A stretch of DNA of 64,000 nt from Membranihabitans marinus (GTDB lineage Bacteria > Bacteroidota > Bacteroidia > Chitinophagales > Saprospiraceae), in contig NZ_JAJQYA010000001.1 of the NCBI RefSeq assembly GCF_021729155.1, positions 62,001 to 126,000 of the forward strand, in the 5' to 3' direction. A program made the translations under genes and the position numbers. Shown piece after piece: positions 53,944-62,819 of the stretch (positions are counted from its first letter, which is position 1; every line of letters starts with the position of its first letter). The notes beneath the pieces are model-generated. The model saw nothing but the letters and a program-made list of their open reading frames with translations, searched no databases and had not been told where the DNA came from.

Positions 53944-55644
53944 TTAAAATATTGAATTTCCTGAGGTTTGAGCATTTAATCTAAACGCAACACTACCCCA
54001 TAGATTATTGTTCTTATCCTGTGATCTTATCCCAATATTGAGATCTAAGTACCCTTGATGCCATAACTGATAGGATATCCTACCTTGGAGGCCAAAAATT
54101 TCACTTTCCATACCTTGCAAAGTCTTATTCCCATAATCCGAAGCTCTGTTGTAAGAGGTGCTGGTTCTGACATCATTGCCATAATTGATATCATCAGTAC
54201 TCAATCCTTGTCTGATCCAGTAAGCAGCCCCACTCATATACCATCGGCGAAAGGGATTGTAATCAAGGGTAGTAATTACTTCCTTAAAATTGGCTCCTAG
54301 TGGATGTGCCAATGGTGAATTGTTATGGGTATAGGTGGTTATAGAGTCTCGATGTGCATAGGTATAAGGCCGTACCGTATTGAATTCTATCGTCCAATTT
54401 AGGTCTTGAACATTGAAAATGTCAAAGGTCTTTAGTCCTATTTGGACTCCAAATTTATTGGCCCACCAACCGTTGTTGTCCTTTATTTCTTTTAGTTTAA
54501 ATTCATCCATTATAAACTGGCTATAGAGTTTGCTGCGATGAAAAATCGACCAACTAAAGTCCAATCCCAGTAAAACATTATCTGGACTGCCAATTGATCG
54601 TTCGACTGATCTAAACAATATCACTGGTAGCAAGTAATGCCATTCCAACTGTTGATCTCGACCGAATACTATGGATTCAAATAATCCTAGGTGTGCTTTT
54701 TGTCCCAACATAAACTGTAACATATGAGTGGCCACAAATTTTTTGGGTAGCAATTGATCTCCAATATCCTGTTGAGGACTAATAGCCGTCATCTCAGCTA
54801 TGGTAAATCGATACTTCAATTTCCATATCTCAATGTCAAAATTGAGGTGGAGGTAGTTGGGTCCAAAATCGGACAGCAATAATGACTGGACTCCACTGCC
54901 AATAAATTGACGACCATATCCAAACTGTGTCGATACATATTTACCTATAGGGATGGTCATATAAGCTTCCGAATTGAGTACATCACGACCTTTGATTTCT
55001 GGAATTAATGAACTGTTATAATTGCTGTAAAAATTGTATCCCGGAATGGAACGATAAGTATTGATATAGTTTTCAATATACCCAGGACGTGAAAATTGCA
55101 AATCTTCGATCTTGGTATAGATGAATATTTTGCGGTCGACTCCCGCTCTTAAATCCAGACCTTTTTTGTTCTCAAATATGTGGGCATAACCATCGGACTG
55201 CTGACCATATTTCCAATGGATGATGGGATTAACTGCGAGGAAAAAATCTTTTTTATTAATAAATAAAAAGTTGGAAGGCATTCGATAGATAGATTGCCAA
55301 AACCCATAATCCGATGTATTGTAGTCAATACTACTTCCTAAAGAACTCATGTTTTCGGCCAAAAAACTACTGTCTTGAAACCATTCGGGATTCTCCTTAA
55401 CCCAGTAATCGACAATATTCAAGTCGTGACCTGACATTTCATTGATGGGTAGGTTGGCAATAAATTGGGATATTTTTTTGCGACTTATCGACCGGTTTGA
55501 AGGAAAGATTTTGTACCCACCATCGTATTTGGTCCACAGTCTTTCGAGTTGTTGATACTGTTGACGATCCAGTCTCATTGGACTGTCCTGGGACCACAAT
55601 GCAGTTGAAAATAAACAGAATAGTATAAGTGTTCTTATGATCAT
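53944..55644 (-). CDS. Wzi-like outer membrane beta-barrel protein
   Basis: This 566-aa protein has a signal peptide (MIIRTLILFCLFSTALWS). A helical part follows at about residues 25-115, then a barrel with many aromatic strands (SDGYAHIFENKKGLDLRAGV, then YVSTQFGYGRQFIGSGV). It resembles the Wzi capsule-assembly family common in Bacteroidota. Its last base abuts the metH start, and it overlaps lpxK by 4 bp, so it is part of a long minus-strand run. A surface-polysaccharide role would suit the neighbouring lpxK, but this is inference. Confidence 0.72.
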   Translation of the reverse strand: MIIRTLILFCLFSTALWSQDSPMRLDRQQYQQLERLWTKYDGGYKIFPSNRSISRKKISQFIANLPINEMSGHDLNIVDYWVKENPEWFQDSSFLAENMSSLGSSIDYNTSDYGFWQSIYRMPSNFLFINKKDFFLAVNPIIHWKYGQQSDGYAHIFENKKGLDLRAGVDRKIFIYTKIEDLQFSRPGYIENYINTYRSIPGYNFYSNYNSSLIPEIKGRDVLNSEAYMTIPIGKYVSTQFGYGRQFIGSGVQSLLLSDFGPNYLHLNFDIEIWKLKYRFTIAEMTAISPQQDIGDQLLPKKFVATHMLQFMLGQKAHLGLFESIVFGRDQQLEWHYLLPVILFRSVERSIGSPDNVLLGLDFSWSIFHRSKLYSQFIMDEFKLKEIKDNNGWWANKFGVQIGLKTFDIFNVQDLNWTIEFNTVRPYTYAHRDSITTYTHNNSPLAHPLGANFKEVITTLDYNPFRRWYMSGAAYWIRQGLSTDDINYGNDVRTSTSYNRASDYGNKTLQGMESEIFGLQGRISYQLWHQGYLDLNIGIRSQDKNNNLWGSVAFRLNAQTSGNSIF

Positions 55645-56702
55645 ACTTTAAAATTCGTCATTTTTTCTTTCACCCAATCCAAAAAAACATCTGGATTATT
55701 TAGAAAGCGAACTTCGATGGGCAGTGCAAAGATGACAATTTTATGTTTAAGAAAATAATCAAAGTGGGGTTCTATTCTGATCAAGTCTTTTTCTGTAGTT
55801 AAAAATATTTTTTTCTGGCCTTCCATTTTTTGATACGAATCAACCACGGTTGCTATATCGTGTTTGGTAAAGGCATGATGATCGGCAAATTTGCGATGAA
55901 AGAACGTGACATTTTTTTCTGATAAATAATCGATTATAGGTTGTGGATTGGCGATACCTGTCATCAAAAATACAGCCTGATCATTGAGAAGGATGCGCTC
56001 GGTATTATTGAAAATATTATATGCGGTGTGATAGACCAGACTGGAAAACATAAGGACTTGATGGTCAAGTGGAGCAATCTCATTTTTAATCTTTTCCTGC
56101 TCAGCAAGCGAGAGATCAGGTGGACATTTGGTCACGACAATTGCATCGGCCCTAGACTTACTCGATCGTGGTTCCCGCAATCTACCCATGGGTAAAATAT
56201 AATCCTTGGTAAATCTTGAATTGTAATCGGTCAACAAGATATTGATATATGGATTGACCCCTCTGTGTTGATAGGCATCGTCTAGGAGAATGGCTTTTAG
56301 CTCTTCGTGATTTTGCAACATTTGTGGAATGGCCAATGCTCTTTCTTCACCTACAGTAACTGGTATATGTGGATATTTTTTTTTTAGGAATAACGGTTCA
56401 TCACCTACGGATTTATAGGGGCTATCGGGAAGCACTTCTAAGTATCCTTTGGTATTGCGTTTATATCCTCTACTCAAGACGCCTACATCGATATAATTAT
56501 TCAAATGTCTTATCAAATATTCAATCATTGGTGTTTTTCCACTGCCACCAGTGTTGAGATTGCCTACCGATACAATGGGAATGTCAAATTTAATAGATTT
56601 CAAAAGACCTACCTCGTATAAAAAATTCCTTATTTGAATGATAATCCAATAAAGCAGGGCAAATGGTGATAAAATAATACGAGCAATCCAGGTATTTATC
56701 AT
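55641..56702 (-). CDS. lpxK: Tetraacyldisaccharide 4'-kinase
   Basis: LpxK phosphorylates the 4'-position of the lipid A precursor at the inner membrane. The 353-aa protein has one N-terminal membrane-associated helix (WIARIILSPFALLYWIIIQ) and the P-loop VGNLNTGGSGKTP near residues 46-58. Catalytic and metal Asp residues lie in ILLDDAYQHRGVNP. It overlaps the DUF2851 gene and the Wzi-like gene by 4 bp each. Lipid A biosynthesis is thus confirmed for this Gram-negative organism. Confidence 0.95.
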   Translation of the reverse strand: MINTWIARIILSPFALLYWIIIQIRNFLYEVGLLKSIKFDIPIVSVGNLNTGGSGKTPMIEYLIRHLNNYIDVGVLSRGYKRNTKGYLEVLPDSPYKSVGDEPLFLKKKYPHIPVTVGEERALAIPQMLQNHEELKAILLDDAYQHRGVNPYINILLTDYNSRFTKDYILPMGRLREPRSSKSRADAIVVTKCPPDLSLAEQEKIKNEIAPLDHQVLMFSSLVYHTAYNIFNNTERILLNDQAVFLMTGIANPQPIIDYLSEKNVTFFHRKFADHHAFTKHDIATVVDSYQKMEGQKKIFLTTEKDLIRIEPHFDYFLKHKIVIFALPIEVRFLNNPDVFLDWVKEKMTNFKV

Positions 56703-57991
56703 GATTTCAATAATATAGCTTGGCCAATGTTACACTGAGCACATTTTCGATTCATACAATATTCATTATGAAGATATAACAAAGCTTGAGAATCGAGGGC
56801 ATGATCAATTTTAATATTGAGTTTCTCCCATTTTTTGATGATAGCATTCTTCTCTGCCGTCGTATTTTCAAGGATGGCAAGGGCATTATTTTTTAGTTGT
56901 TGATCTCTTTTTTGATGACCGCTAAAAAACATAAATGGTGCTAATACATTAATTAGAATTAAATGAAGGCTGGTTTTACCCAAATTTTTGGGTTTTGATG
57001 ATTCGGTTACTACATCAAATCTATAATGGTTGTTCCAGTATTCACTTGCTTGGCAGTCGATGCCATTGGAAAGCTGATTCCACTGCAAGGTATACATGAA
57101 TTTTTGTCCGTATTTATACAGAAAGTCTGCGAGTTGAGCTATCCTAATGGTTGGAAAATTTTGCGGTCTAATACGACCAAAATTCCATACTGCTGGGTCA
57201 ATGGAAGTTAGATTGTACTTTTCGGCCAGTACCGTGTATTCTTTCTTTAAAGTATTGGGGTATTCGTCTTCAAATTCGCCGTCCAACATGCCTGCCTGCC
57301 CAAATAGTAGGGCTTCTAATTGTTCCCGGTCTTGTAGGTGTTTGGATAATATCTTAAATTGAATAGTATTGGCCATCCATTCAAAAGCGGTACTATTTTT
57401 GGAGAATCCAAAAGCTCTACATAATAGTTTAAAGAGGGTTTCTTGATAGTTTTTGTTGCTAAAAACAAAGACTTCTTCAATGGATTCAAATTTTTGTTCC
57501 AGTCTCGATACGGCCATGCGTTCCTTCCAAGCCGTGATATTGAGTTTGGATACTTTTGAGATCAATTTTTCACAGGGAATGGATTCGTATTCATAGGAAT
57601 TGAGATAGGTATAGGTCTCCAATATTTTTAGATCAATGCGATCCTTCAATACCAATGTAGGGATCGGATCTCCATATTGATCTTTAACTGGTTCGTCATC
57701 TTCGTAAACTACGTGAAGTATAACATTGAAATAATCGGGATTATCACTGTGGCCATGTTTAGCCCAGTCCGAAGAATTCGTATGAATTTCTACTTTTCCC
57801 GCCCAAAGTTGACCGGATATTCTAATTCTTGCATCAAAAAAATCAGGTCCTTGCTCTTTGTTAACCAAGCCGGTTTTTAATATTTCCAAGGGCTCGCCAG
57901 CCGCAGTACATAAGTTGTCTTTGTCGAATTTTTGTGTACGCCAAATGTATTGGATAAAATCCTCTTTTATGCTTGGACTATATTCTTTCAT
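56699..57991 (-). CDS. DUF2851 family protein
   Basis: This 430-aa cytoplasmic protein belongs to a family widespread in Bacteroidota but not understood. Its conserved start DFIQYIWRTQKFDKDNL is followed by GPDFFDARIRISGQLWAGKVEIHTNSSDW, a pattern I know from DUF2851. A Cys motif (EYCMNRKCAQCNIG) closes the protein and could bind metal. It overlaps folA by 14 bp and lpxK by 4 bp, so expression is coupled. Function is not known. Confidence 0.85.
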   Translation of the reverse strand: MKEYSPSIKEDFIQYIWRTQKFDKDNLCTAAGEPLEILKTGLVNKEQGPDFFDARIRISGQLWAGKVEIHTNSSDWAKHGHSDNPDYFNVILHVVYEDDEPVKDQYGDPIPTLVLKDRIDLKILETYTYLNSYEYESIPCEKLISKVSKLNITAWKERMAVSRLEQKFESIEEVFVFSNKNYQETLFKLLCRAFGFSKNSTAFEWMANTIQFKILSKHLQDREQLEALLFGQAGMLDGEFEDEYPNTLKKEYTVLAEKYNLTSIDPAVWNFGRIRPQNFPTIRIAQLADFLYKYGQKFMYTLQWNQLSNGIDCQASEYWNNHYRFDVVTESSKPKNLGKTSLHLILINVLAPFMFFSGHQKRDQQLKNNALAILENTTAEKNAIIKKWEKLNIKIDHALDSQALLYLHNEYCMNRKCAQCNIGQAILLKS

Positions 57992-58469
57992 AAATCATAA
58001 ATGTATATCCGTATTCATTTTTTTCGTCTGGTGGGTGAGCGTCGTTGGCTATTAAACGCCATTCGTTTTCGTCCCATTCAGGAAAATATATATTGCCCTC
58101 TATTTCGCCATGTACCCTTGTTAGGTATATACGCTGGCAAAAAGGAAGCGCTAAATTAAAAATTTCTGCACCACCAATTACAAAAACTTCATCGGAGTCG
58201 CTTTCTCTTGCTATATCTATGGATTCTTCCAATGAGTGAGCTACTGAAATTCCGTTGGCTATGTAAAATGGATTTTTGGTGATGACTATATTTTGACGTT
58301 TGGGTAAGGGACGACCAATAGACTCAAAACTTTTTCTCCCCATGATTACGGGGTGATTTATAGTAGTTTTTTTAAAATACTTTAAATCGGCAGGTAAATA
58401 CCAAGGAAGTTGGTTATTGTGACCGATTACATTGTTTGTAGAGATCGCTACAATGGCGGATATTATCAT
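57978..58469 (-). CDS. folA: Dihydrofolate reductase
   Basis: DHFR reduces dihydrofolate to tetrahydrofolate with NADPH. It has 163 aa. The start IISAIVAISTNNVIGHNNQLPWYLPADLKYF (active-site loop with WYLPADL), the VIMGRKSFESIGRPLPKRQN motif and VFVIGGAEIFNLALP are classic. It overlaps mrdA by 4 bp and DUF2851 by 14 bp. Folate supply also suits the metH gene further down the same run. Confidence 0.97.
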   Translation of the reverse strand: MIISAIVAISTNNVIGHNNQLPWYLPADLKYFKKTTINHPVIMGRKSFESIGRPLPKRQNIVITKNPFYIANGISVAHSLEESIDIARESDSDEVFVIGGAEIFNLALPFCQRIYLTRVHGEIEGNIYFPEWDENEWRLIANDAHPPDEKNEYGYTFMIYERI

Positions 58470-60319
58470 GGCAACATTACGTTATTAATTAAGTCGGATT
58501 TCATCATGCGATCTTCAAGCCATTTTCTGCTTGAATTGATTTCTCCGTTTATATATTTTTCTACAATAAAACTCGCTATGGGAGCGGCATAACTTCCACC
58601 CCAGCCTCCATTTTCTATAAACACAGCAATGGCAATTTTGGGGTTGTCTTTTGGTGCGAATGCAAAAAAGACGGAATGGTCTTTTCCGCTGTTTTCCGAG
58701 GTTCCGGTCTTGCCACATATTTCTATATCGGGAATGTTGGCAGCACCTGCTGTACCCGCTACTATAGCACTTCTCATCCCTTCGATTATGGGCTCAAAAT
58801 ACTCCTCCTCAATACTTACTTTCTGGAATTCAGTATATTTTTTAGGTAAGCTTTCTGTGGAATTGTCGATGGTCTTAATGACGTGGGGCATCTTGTATTT
58901 GCCTCTATTGGCTATTATAGATACGGCATGAGCCATTTGCAAGGTAGTCAGTTCGGTTTCCCCTTGACCTATGGCATTGGATATTATATAAGTAAATCGC
59001 CAATCTCCCTTATTGCGATACAAGTCGTCGTAGTAGGCAGGGGTTGGGTTAAAACCAGTACTTTCTAAAGGCAGGTCAATTTCTAGTTTTTTGCCCAAGC
59101 CGAATTCATCCAACCTACGGTGTAGGTCAAACAATCCATTTTCCGGTTTATTGAATCCGTACTTGTTAATCAAATCTCTATATACAGTAAAAAAATAGGT
59201 ATTACAAGATCTCGATATTGCAGTATTCAGGTTGTTGTTTCCCCCACCGGCATGACATCGCCAAATATTATTCCCATAATGATATCCACCGCTACATCCG
59301 ATGCGATCGGTGGTTTTAATGACTCCTTCTTGAAGGGCTATAAGTCCGAGTATGGGTTTGAATATACTTCCCGGCGGATAATGAGCCATAATGGACCTAT
59401 CGTAAAACGGCTTAAGGGTATCGGCGTAAAGTTCTTTAAATTTTTCTCCGCGATTTTGACCGATGGATAGATCTTCGAGGTTGAAGCCCGGATTACTCAA
59501 CATAACTAAGACTTCTCCAGAACTGGGTTCAAGAGCTACAATCCCTCCTTTTTTATTGGCCATTAATTTTTCCGCATAGCGTTGAAGTTCGATATCTAGA
59601 CCCAGTTTGAGATCTGACCCTGAAATGGCTTCCTTATTTTTTGTTCCATTTAAATAATCACCTACTCTCCTTCCCAAGTTGTCCTTTAATTCATAGCGAT
59701 GTCCTTTTTCTCCCTTGAGTACTTCTTCATAAAACACCTCTACACCGCTTTTACCTATATAATCTCCAGCTACGTAGTTGAGATCTGGATTGTCTACCAA
59801 GTCTTTGTCTACCTCTGATATATACCCAAGTACATGAGATGCAGTGGGGTATTTATATCCTCGTACCACTTCTTTGGTTAAAGAAAATCCGGGGAATGAA
59901 TATAAATTTTCCTTTAGTCTAAAGGCAATGGTATCCGGTATTCTGGACATAAAGGTAAAGGGCACAAATTTTGAATACCTGACGTCCGACCAATTTTTTT
60001 CAATGTTTTTTTCAAAAAACTCAAGATCGATATTGAGCAAATCGCAGAGCAATGTTGTGTCCATATTGGCATCCATGTCGTTGTATACCACATTGACATC
60101 GTAGACAAATTTGTTGAAAACCACCAGTTCTCCATTGCGGTCGTAAACTAAACCTCTCGAAGGTTTTTGAACAGTTTCTACAAGGGAAGTCGTATTGGCC
60201 TTGTCTTGGGACTGCTTGTCCAATAATTGAATCTTGGCTACCTTTGCCAGTAGGAAGGTGAAACTAAATAATACCAGTGCAAGTATTAACTTATATCTAT
60301 AACTTTGATCCAAAGCCAT
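58466..60319 (-). CDS. mrdA: Penicillin-binding protein 2
   Basis: This class B PBP is the transpeptidase of the elongasome and works with RodA (13061-14455). It has 617 aa. One N-terminal membrane helix (KLILALVLFSFTFLLA) is followed by the PBP dimerisation domain. The transpeptidase domain has the active-site SxxK in PPGSIFKPILG, SxN in SRSCNTYFF and KTGT in ICGKTGTSENSG. It follows mreD by 6 bp and completes the mreBCD-mrdA operon. Confidence 0.95.
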   Translation of the reverse strand: MALDQSYRYKLILALVLFSFTFLLAKVAKIQLLDKQSQDKANTTSLVETVQKPSRGLVYDRNGELVVFNKFVYDVNVVYNDMDANMDTTLLCDLLNIDLEFFEKNIEKNWSDVRYSKFVPFTFMSRIPDTIAFRLKENLYSFPGFSLTKEVVRGYKYPTASHVLGYISEVDKDLVDNPDLNYVAGDYIGKSGVEVFYEEVLKGEKGHRYELKDNLGRRVGDYLNGTKNKEAISGSDLKLGLDIELQRYAEKLMANKKGGIVALEPSSGEVLVMLSNPGFNLEDLSIGQNRGEKFKELYADTLKPFYDRSIMAHYPPGSIFKPILGLIALQEGVIKTTDRIGCSGGYHYGNNIWRCHAGGGNNNLNTAISRSCNTYFFTVYRDLINKYGFNKPENGLFDLHRRLDEFGLGKKLEIDLPLESTGFNPTPAYYDDLYRNKGDWRFTYIISNAIGQGETELTTLQMAHAVSIIANRGKYKMPHVIKTIDNSTESLPKKYTEFQKVSIEEEYFEPIIEGMRSAIVAGTAGAANIPDIEICGKTGTSENSGKDHSVFFAFAPKDNPKIAIAVFIENGGWGGSYAAPIASFIVEKYINGEINSSRKWLEDRMMKSDLINNVMLP

Positions 60320-60325
60320 TTTTCC

Positions 60326-60844
60326 TTATTCTTTAGGATTAAAAATAATCATTATTACCATCACTATAAGATAAGACGCTAATCCGGACAAAAAGGTTCT
60401 TAAAAGGATGTAGTGTAAAAATTTTAATTGAAAAATATCAAAAATTGAAACGGTTAAACTGTGGAAAAATGTCATGATTCCTGCATAAATTGCAAACCAT
60501 TTAAAATTTATACTGACTATGGTCGGTGAAATATTTACTTTATACCCACCTCTAGGTTGTATAAATTGTATAATAAATGGTCTAATATAACCGATCAGAG
60601 TTCCCGCTCCAGAATGTATCCCAGGTGTATTGTTAAATATGTCGACGATAATGCCAATAATAAATCCACTGATTATTAGGGCACTTCTAGGCGTTTTAAG
60701 AGGCAGAAGTAAAATAACCAAGGGGTAAATATAGATTTCTATAAACGGTATAGTAAACCACTCGATACTAAAAAAGTTAAAAATTAGAATCTGAGTTAAT
60801 ATAAGAAGTAAGAATCGGATAATATTTATTCGATATACGTTCAT
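60326..60844 (-). CDS. mreD: Rod shape-determining protein MreD
   Basis: This is a 172-aa inner-membrane protein with about five helices (IIRFLLLILTQILIFNFF at the start, FLSGLASYLIVMVIMIIF at the end). The helix spacing and the position between mreC and mrdA identify MreD, although the sequence itself is poorly conserved. It overlaps mreC by 4 bp (ATGA-type). Confidence 0.9.
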   Translation of the reverse strand: MNVYRINIIRFLLLILTQILIFNFFSIEWFTIPFIEIYIYPLVILLLPLKTPRSALIISGFIIGIIVDIFNNTPGIHSGAGTLIGYIRPFIIQFIQPRGGYKVNISPTIVSINFKWFAIYAGIMTFFHSLTVSIFDIFQLKFLHYILLRTFLSGLASYLIVMVIMIIFNPKE

Positions 60845-61683
60845 TCGCTAGGATTCATATTTTTAAGTATTTGATGACTTTCTCCCCATGTATCCTTGAC
60901 GATAAAACAATTTTGTAATTGATAATTGTTTTCGATTAATCGTACTCTTACAGTAAAATCATTTTCTCCACTTTCTACGTTAAAGTCTTCAACTACTCCA
61001 ATGGGGATATCCTTTGGAAATGAAAAAGAATAACCACTGGTGACTACGGTATCGCCTTTGGCCAATTCCACGTGGCGGGGGATTTCTCTCATGGTTACAA
61101 ATCGCAAGTCATAGGGATCCCATTTAATTACGCCCAAGGCATTATTGTGCTTTATTTTTGCACTTATCGATGTTTCTATATTGTATAGTGAAATAACTTT
61201 TGAGTAATTGGTGGCAGCATTGACTACGATTCCTATTGGACCATTGCTACTCATAACCCCCATACCTGGTTTGACTCCTTGTCTTTTGCCGGCATTGATG
61301 GTGATATAATTGTGTAGTGAAGAGAAAGAATTCGATATTATTTCAGCCGATATAATTTGGTATCTTTCTATGGTATCTCTAACGATAATTGAAGTTGAGT
61401 CGATTTTCTTTTCGACAATGGGCGAAAGTTTTAAATTGATCAGCTGTTTTTTTAATTCGGCATTTTCTTGGGAAAGTGTGGTATTTTCCGTTTTTAGGTT
61501 TAAATAGGCAGTAGCATTTCCCAGCTTGGATTGAAAGAATCCAGTTATTTCGTTGGAGGTACTCAGGAAAAGATTCTTTCTTCGATCGTTGTAGTTTACA
61601 GCCAGATTAATGCTAATCAGTTCAAGAATAACAAATAGGATAAATGGCAAATTTTGTAAAATAAATCGTATGTAATTTCCCAT
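60841..61683 (-). CDS. mreC: Rod shape-determining protein MreC
   Basis: This 280-aa protein is anchored by one N-terminal membrane helix (LQNLPFILFVILELISINL). A coiled coil follows at about residues 60-95 (TENTTLSQENAELKKQLINL). The two-lobed periplasmic beta domain carries GKRQGVKPGMGVMSSNGPIG and VVTSGYSFSFPKDIPIGVV. It scaffolds PBP2 and RodA. It lies 15 bp after mreB. Confidence 0.95.
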   Translation of the reverse strand: MGNYIRFILQNLPFILFVILELISINLAVNYNDRRKNLFLSTSNEITGFFQSKLGNATAYLNLKTENTTLSQENAELKKQLINLKLSPIVEKKIDSTSIIVRDTIERYQIISAEIISNSFSSLHNYITINAGKRQGVKPGMGVMSSNGPIGIVVNAATNYSKVISLYNIETSISAKIKHNNALGVIKWDPYDLRFVTMREIPRHVELAKGDTVVTSGYSFSFPKDIPIGVVEDFNVESGENDFTVRVRLIENNYQLQNCFIVKDTWGESHQILKNMNPSE

Positions 61684-61698
61684 GTTTAATTACCGTTC

Positions 61699-62730
61699 TC
61701 ATACATTCTTACGATCGATTAAAAAAGTAAATTTACCGATGTTATCTAGGGCAATGCCAGTACCGATAACTACAGCTCTTAAAGGATCGTTGGGGACGTG
61801 TACATCCAATTTGGTCTTGGCAGAAATTCTTTTGTCTAGACCGCGCAAGGCTGCACCACCACCGGTTAAATAAAGTCCTTTTCTAAAGATATCAGCAGCC
61901 AATTCCGGGGGAGTGGCTTCCAATGCCTTTAATATCGCTTCTTCTATTTTGGCTACCGACTTGTCGATAGCTTGGGCTATTTCTTGGTAGGATATTATTT
62001 TTTGTTTGGGGATACCTGTCATCAAATCTCGACCATTAACTGGGATATCATCAGGTGGATTATCCAACTCCGATAAAGCAGATCCCACTTTTATTTTTAT
62101 AATTTCAGCCGTTCTCTCTCCAATAAGAAGATTGTGTTCACGTCTCATATAGTTGACGATATCTGAAGTAAATTCATCCCCTGCAGTGCGGATGGACTGA
62201 TCGGCTACTATACCAGATAGGGCAATTACCGCAATTTCTGTAGTTCCTCCACCGATATCGATAATCATATTCCCTTCGGGTTCTTCAACATTGAGTCCAA
62301 TACCCAAGGCTGCAGCTAGGGGTTCATGAATTAAATAGGTCTCTTTTGAATCCACGTGATCGGCACTGTCAAAGACGGCTCGTTTTTCAACCTCGGTAAT
62401 GCCTGAAGGAATACAGATGACCATTCTCAAATGGGTGAAAAAGCTTTTCCGGCTATCGATCATATTGATCAATCCCTCGATCAAACTCTCAGCAGCTTGA
62501 AAATCTGCAATAACTCCGTCCTTAAGGGGTCGGATGGTCTTAATGTTCTCGTGGGTTTTTTCATGCATTTGCATTGCCTTGGTACCCACTGCAATAACCT
62601 CGCCCGTCCTTCTGTCGATGGCTACTATAGATGGTTCATCTACTACAATTTCACCATTCTGAATAATCAACGTGTTGGCCGTACCTAGATCTATTGCAAG
62701 TTCTTGTGTAAAGAAACTAAATAATTTCAT
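61699..62730 (-). CDS. mreB: Actin-like cell-shape protein MreB
   Basis: This is a 343-aa bacterial actin that guides elongation. The start ELAIDLGTANTLI (phosphate 1), VCIPSGITEVEKRAV, MIIDIGGGTTEIAVIALSG (phosphate 2) and the C-terminal LTGGGAALRGLDKRI are all intact. It is first in the mreB-mreC-mreD-mrdA-folA run. The promoter should lie in 62731-62819, where a TAAATTTT on the minus strand is only an imperfect -7 match. Confidence 0.97.
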   Translation of the reverse strand: MKLFSFFTQELAIDLGTANTLIIQNGEIVVDEPSIVAIDRRTGEVIAVGTKAMQMHEKTHENIKTIRPLKDGVIADFQAAESLIEGLINMIDSRKSFFTHLRMVICIPSGITEVEKRAVFDSADHVDSKETYLIHEPLAAALGIGLNVEEPEGNMIIDIGGGTTEIAVIALSGIVADQSIRTAGDEFTSDIVNYMRREHNLLIGERTAEIIKIKVGSALSELDNPPDDIPVNGRDLMTGIPKQKIISYQEIAQAIDKSVAKIEEAILKALEATPPELAADIFRKGLYLTGGGAALRGLDKRISAKTKLDVHVPNDPLRAVVIGTGIALDNIGKFTFLIDRKNV

Positions 62731-62819
62731 ATTTTTATAAACATGCGTAATTACACTAAGCTAAACTAAAATTTAACTCATTAATTTATTTGACAAATAT
62801 TTGCGACCACAATTTAGCA

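Noticed and set aside
53944-54100. A cobalamin riboswitch in front of metH
   Set aside because: The Wzi-like gene abuts metH with no leader, so there is no room for the element at that place.
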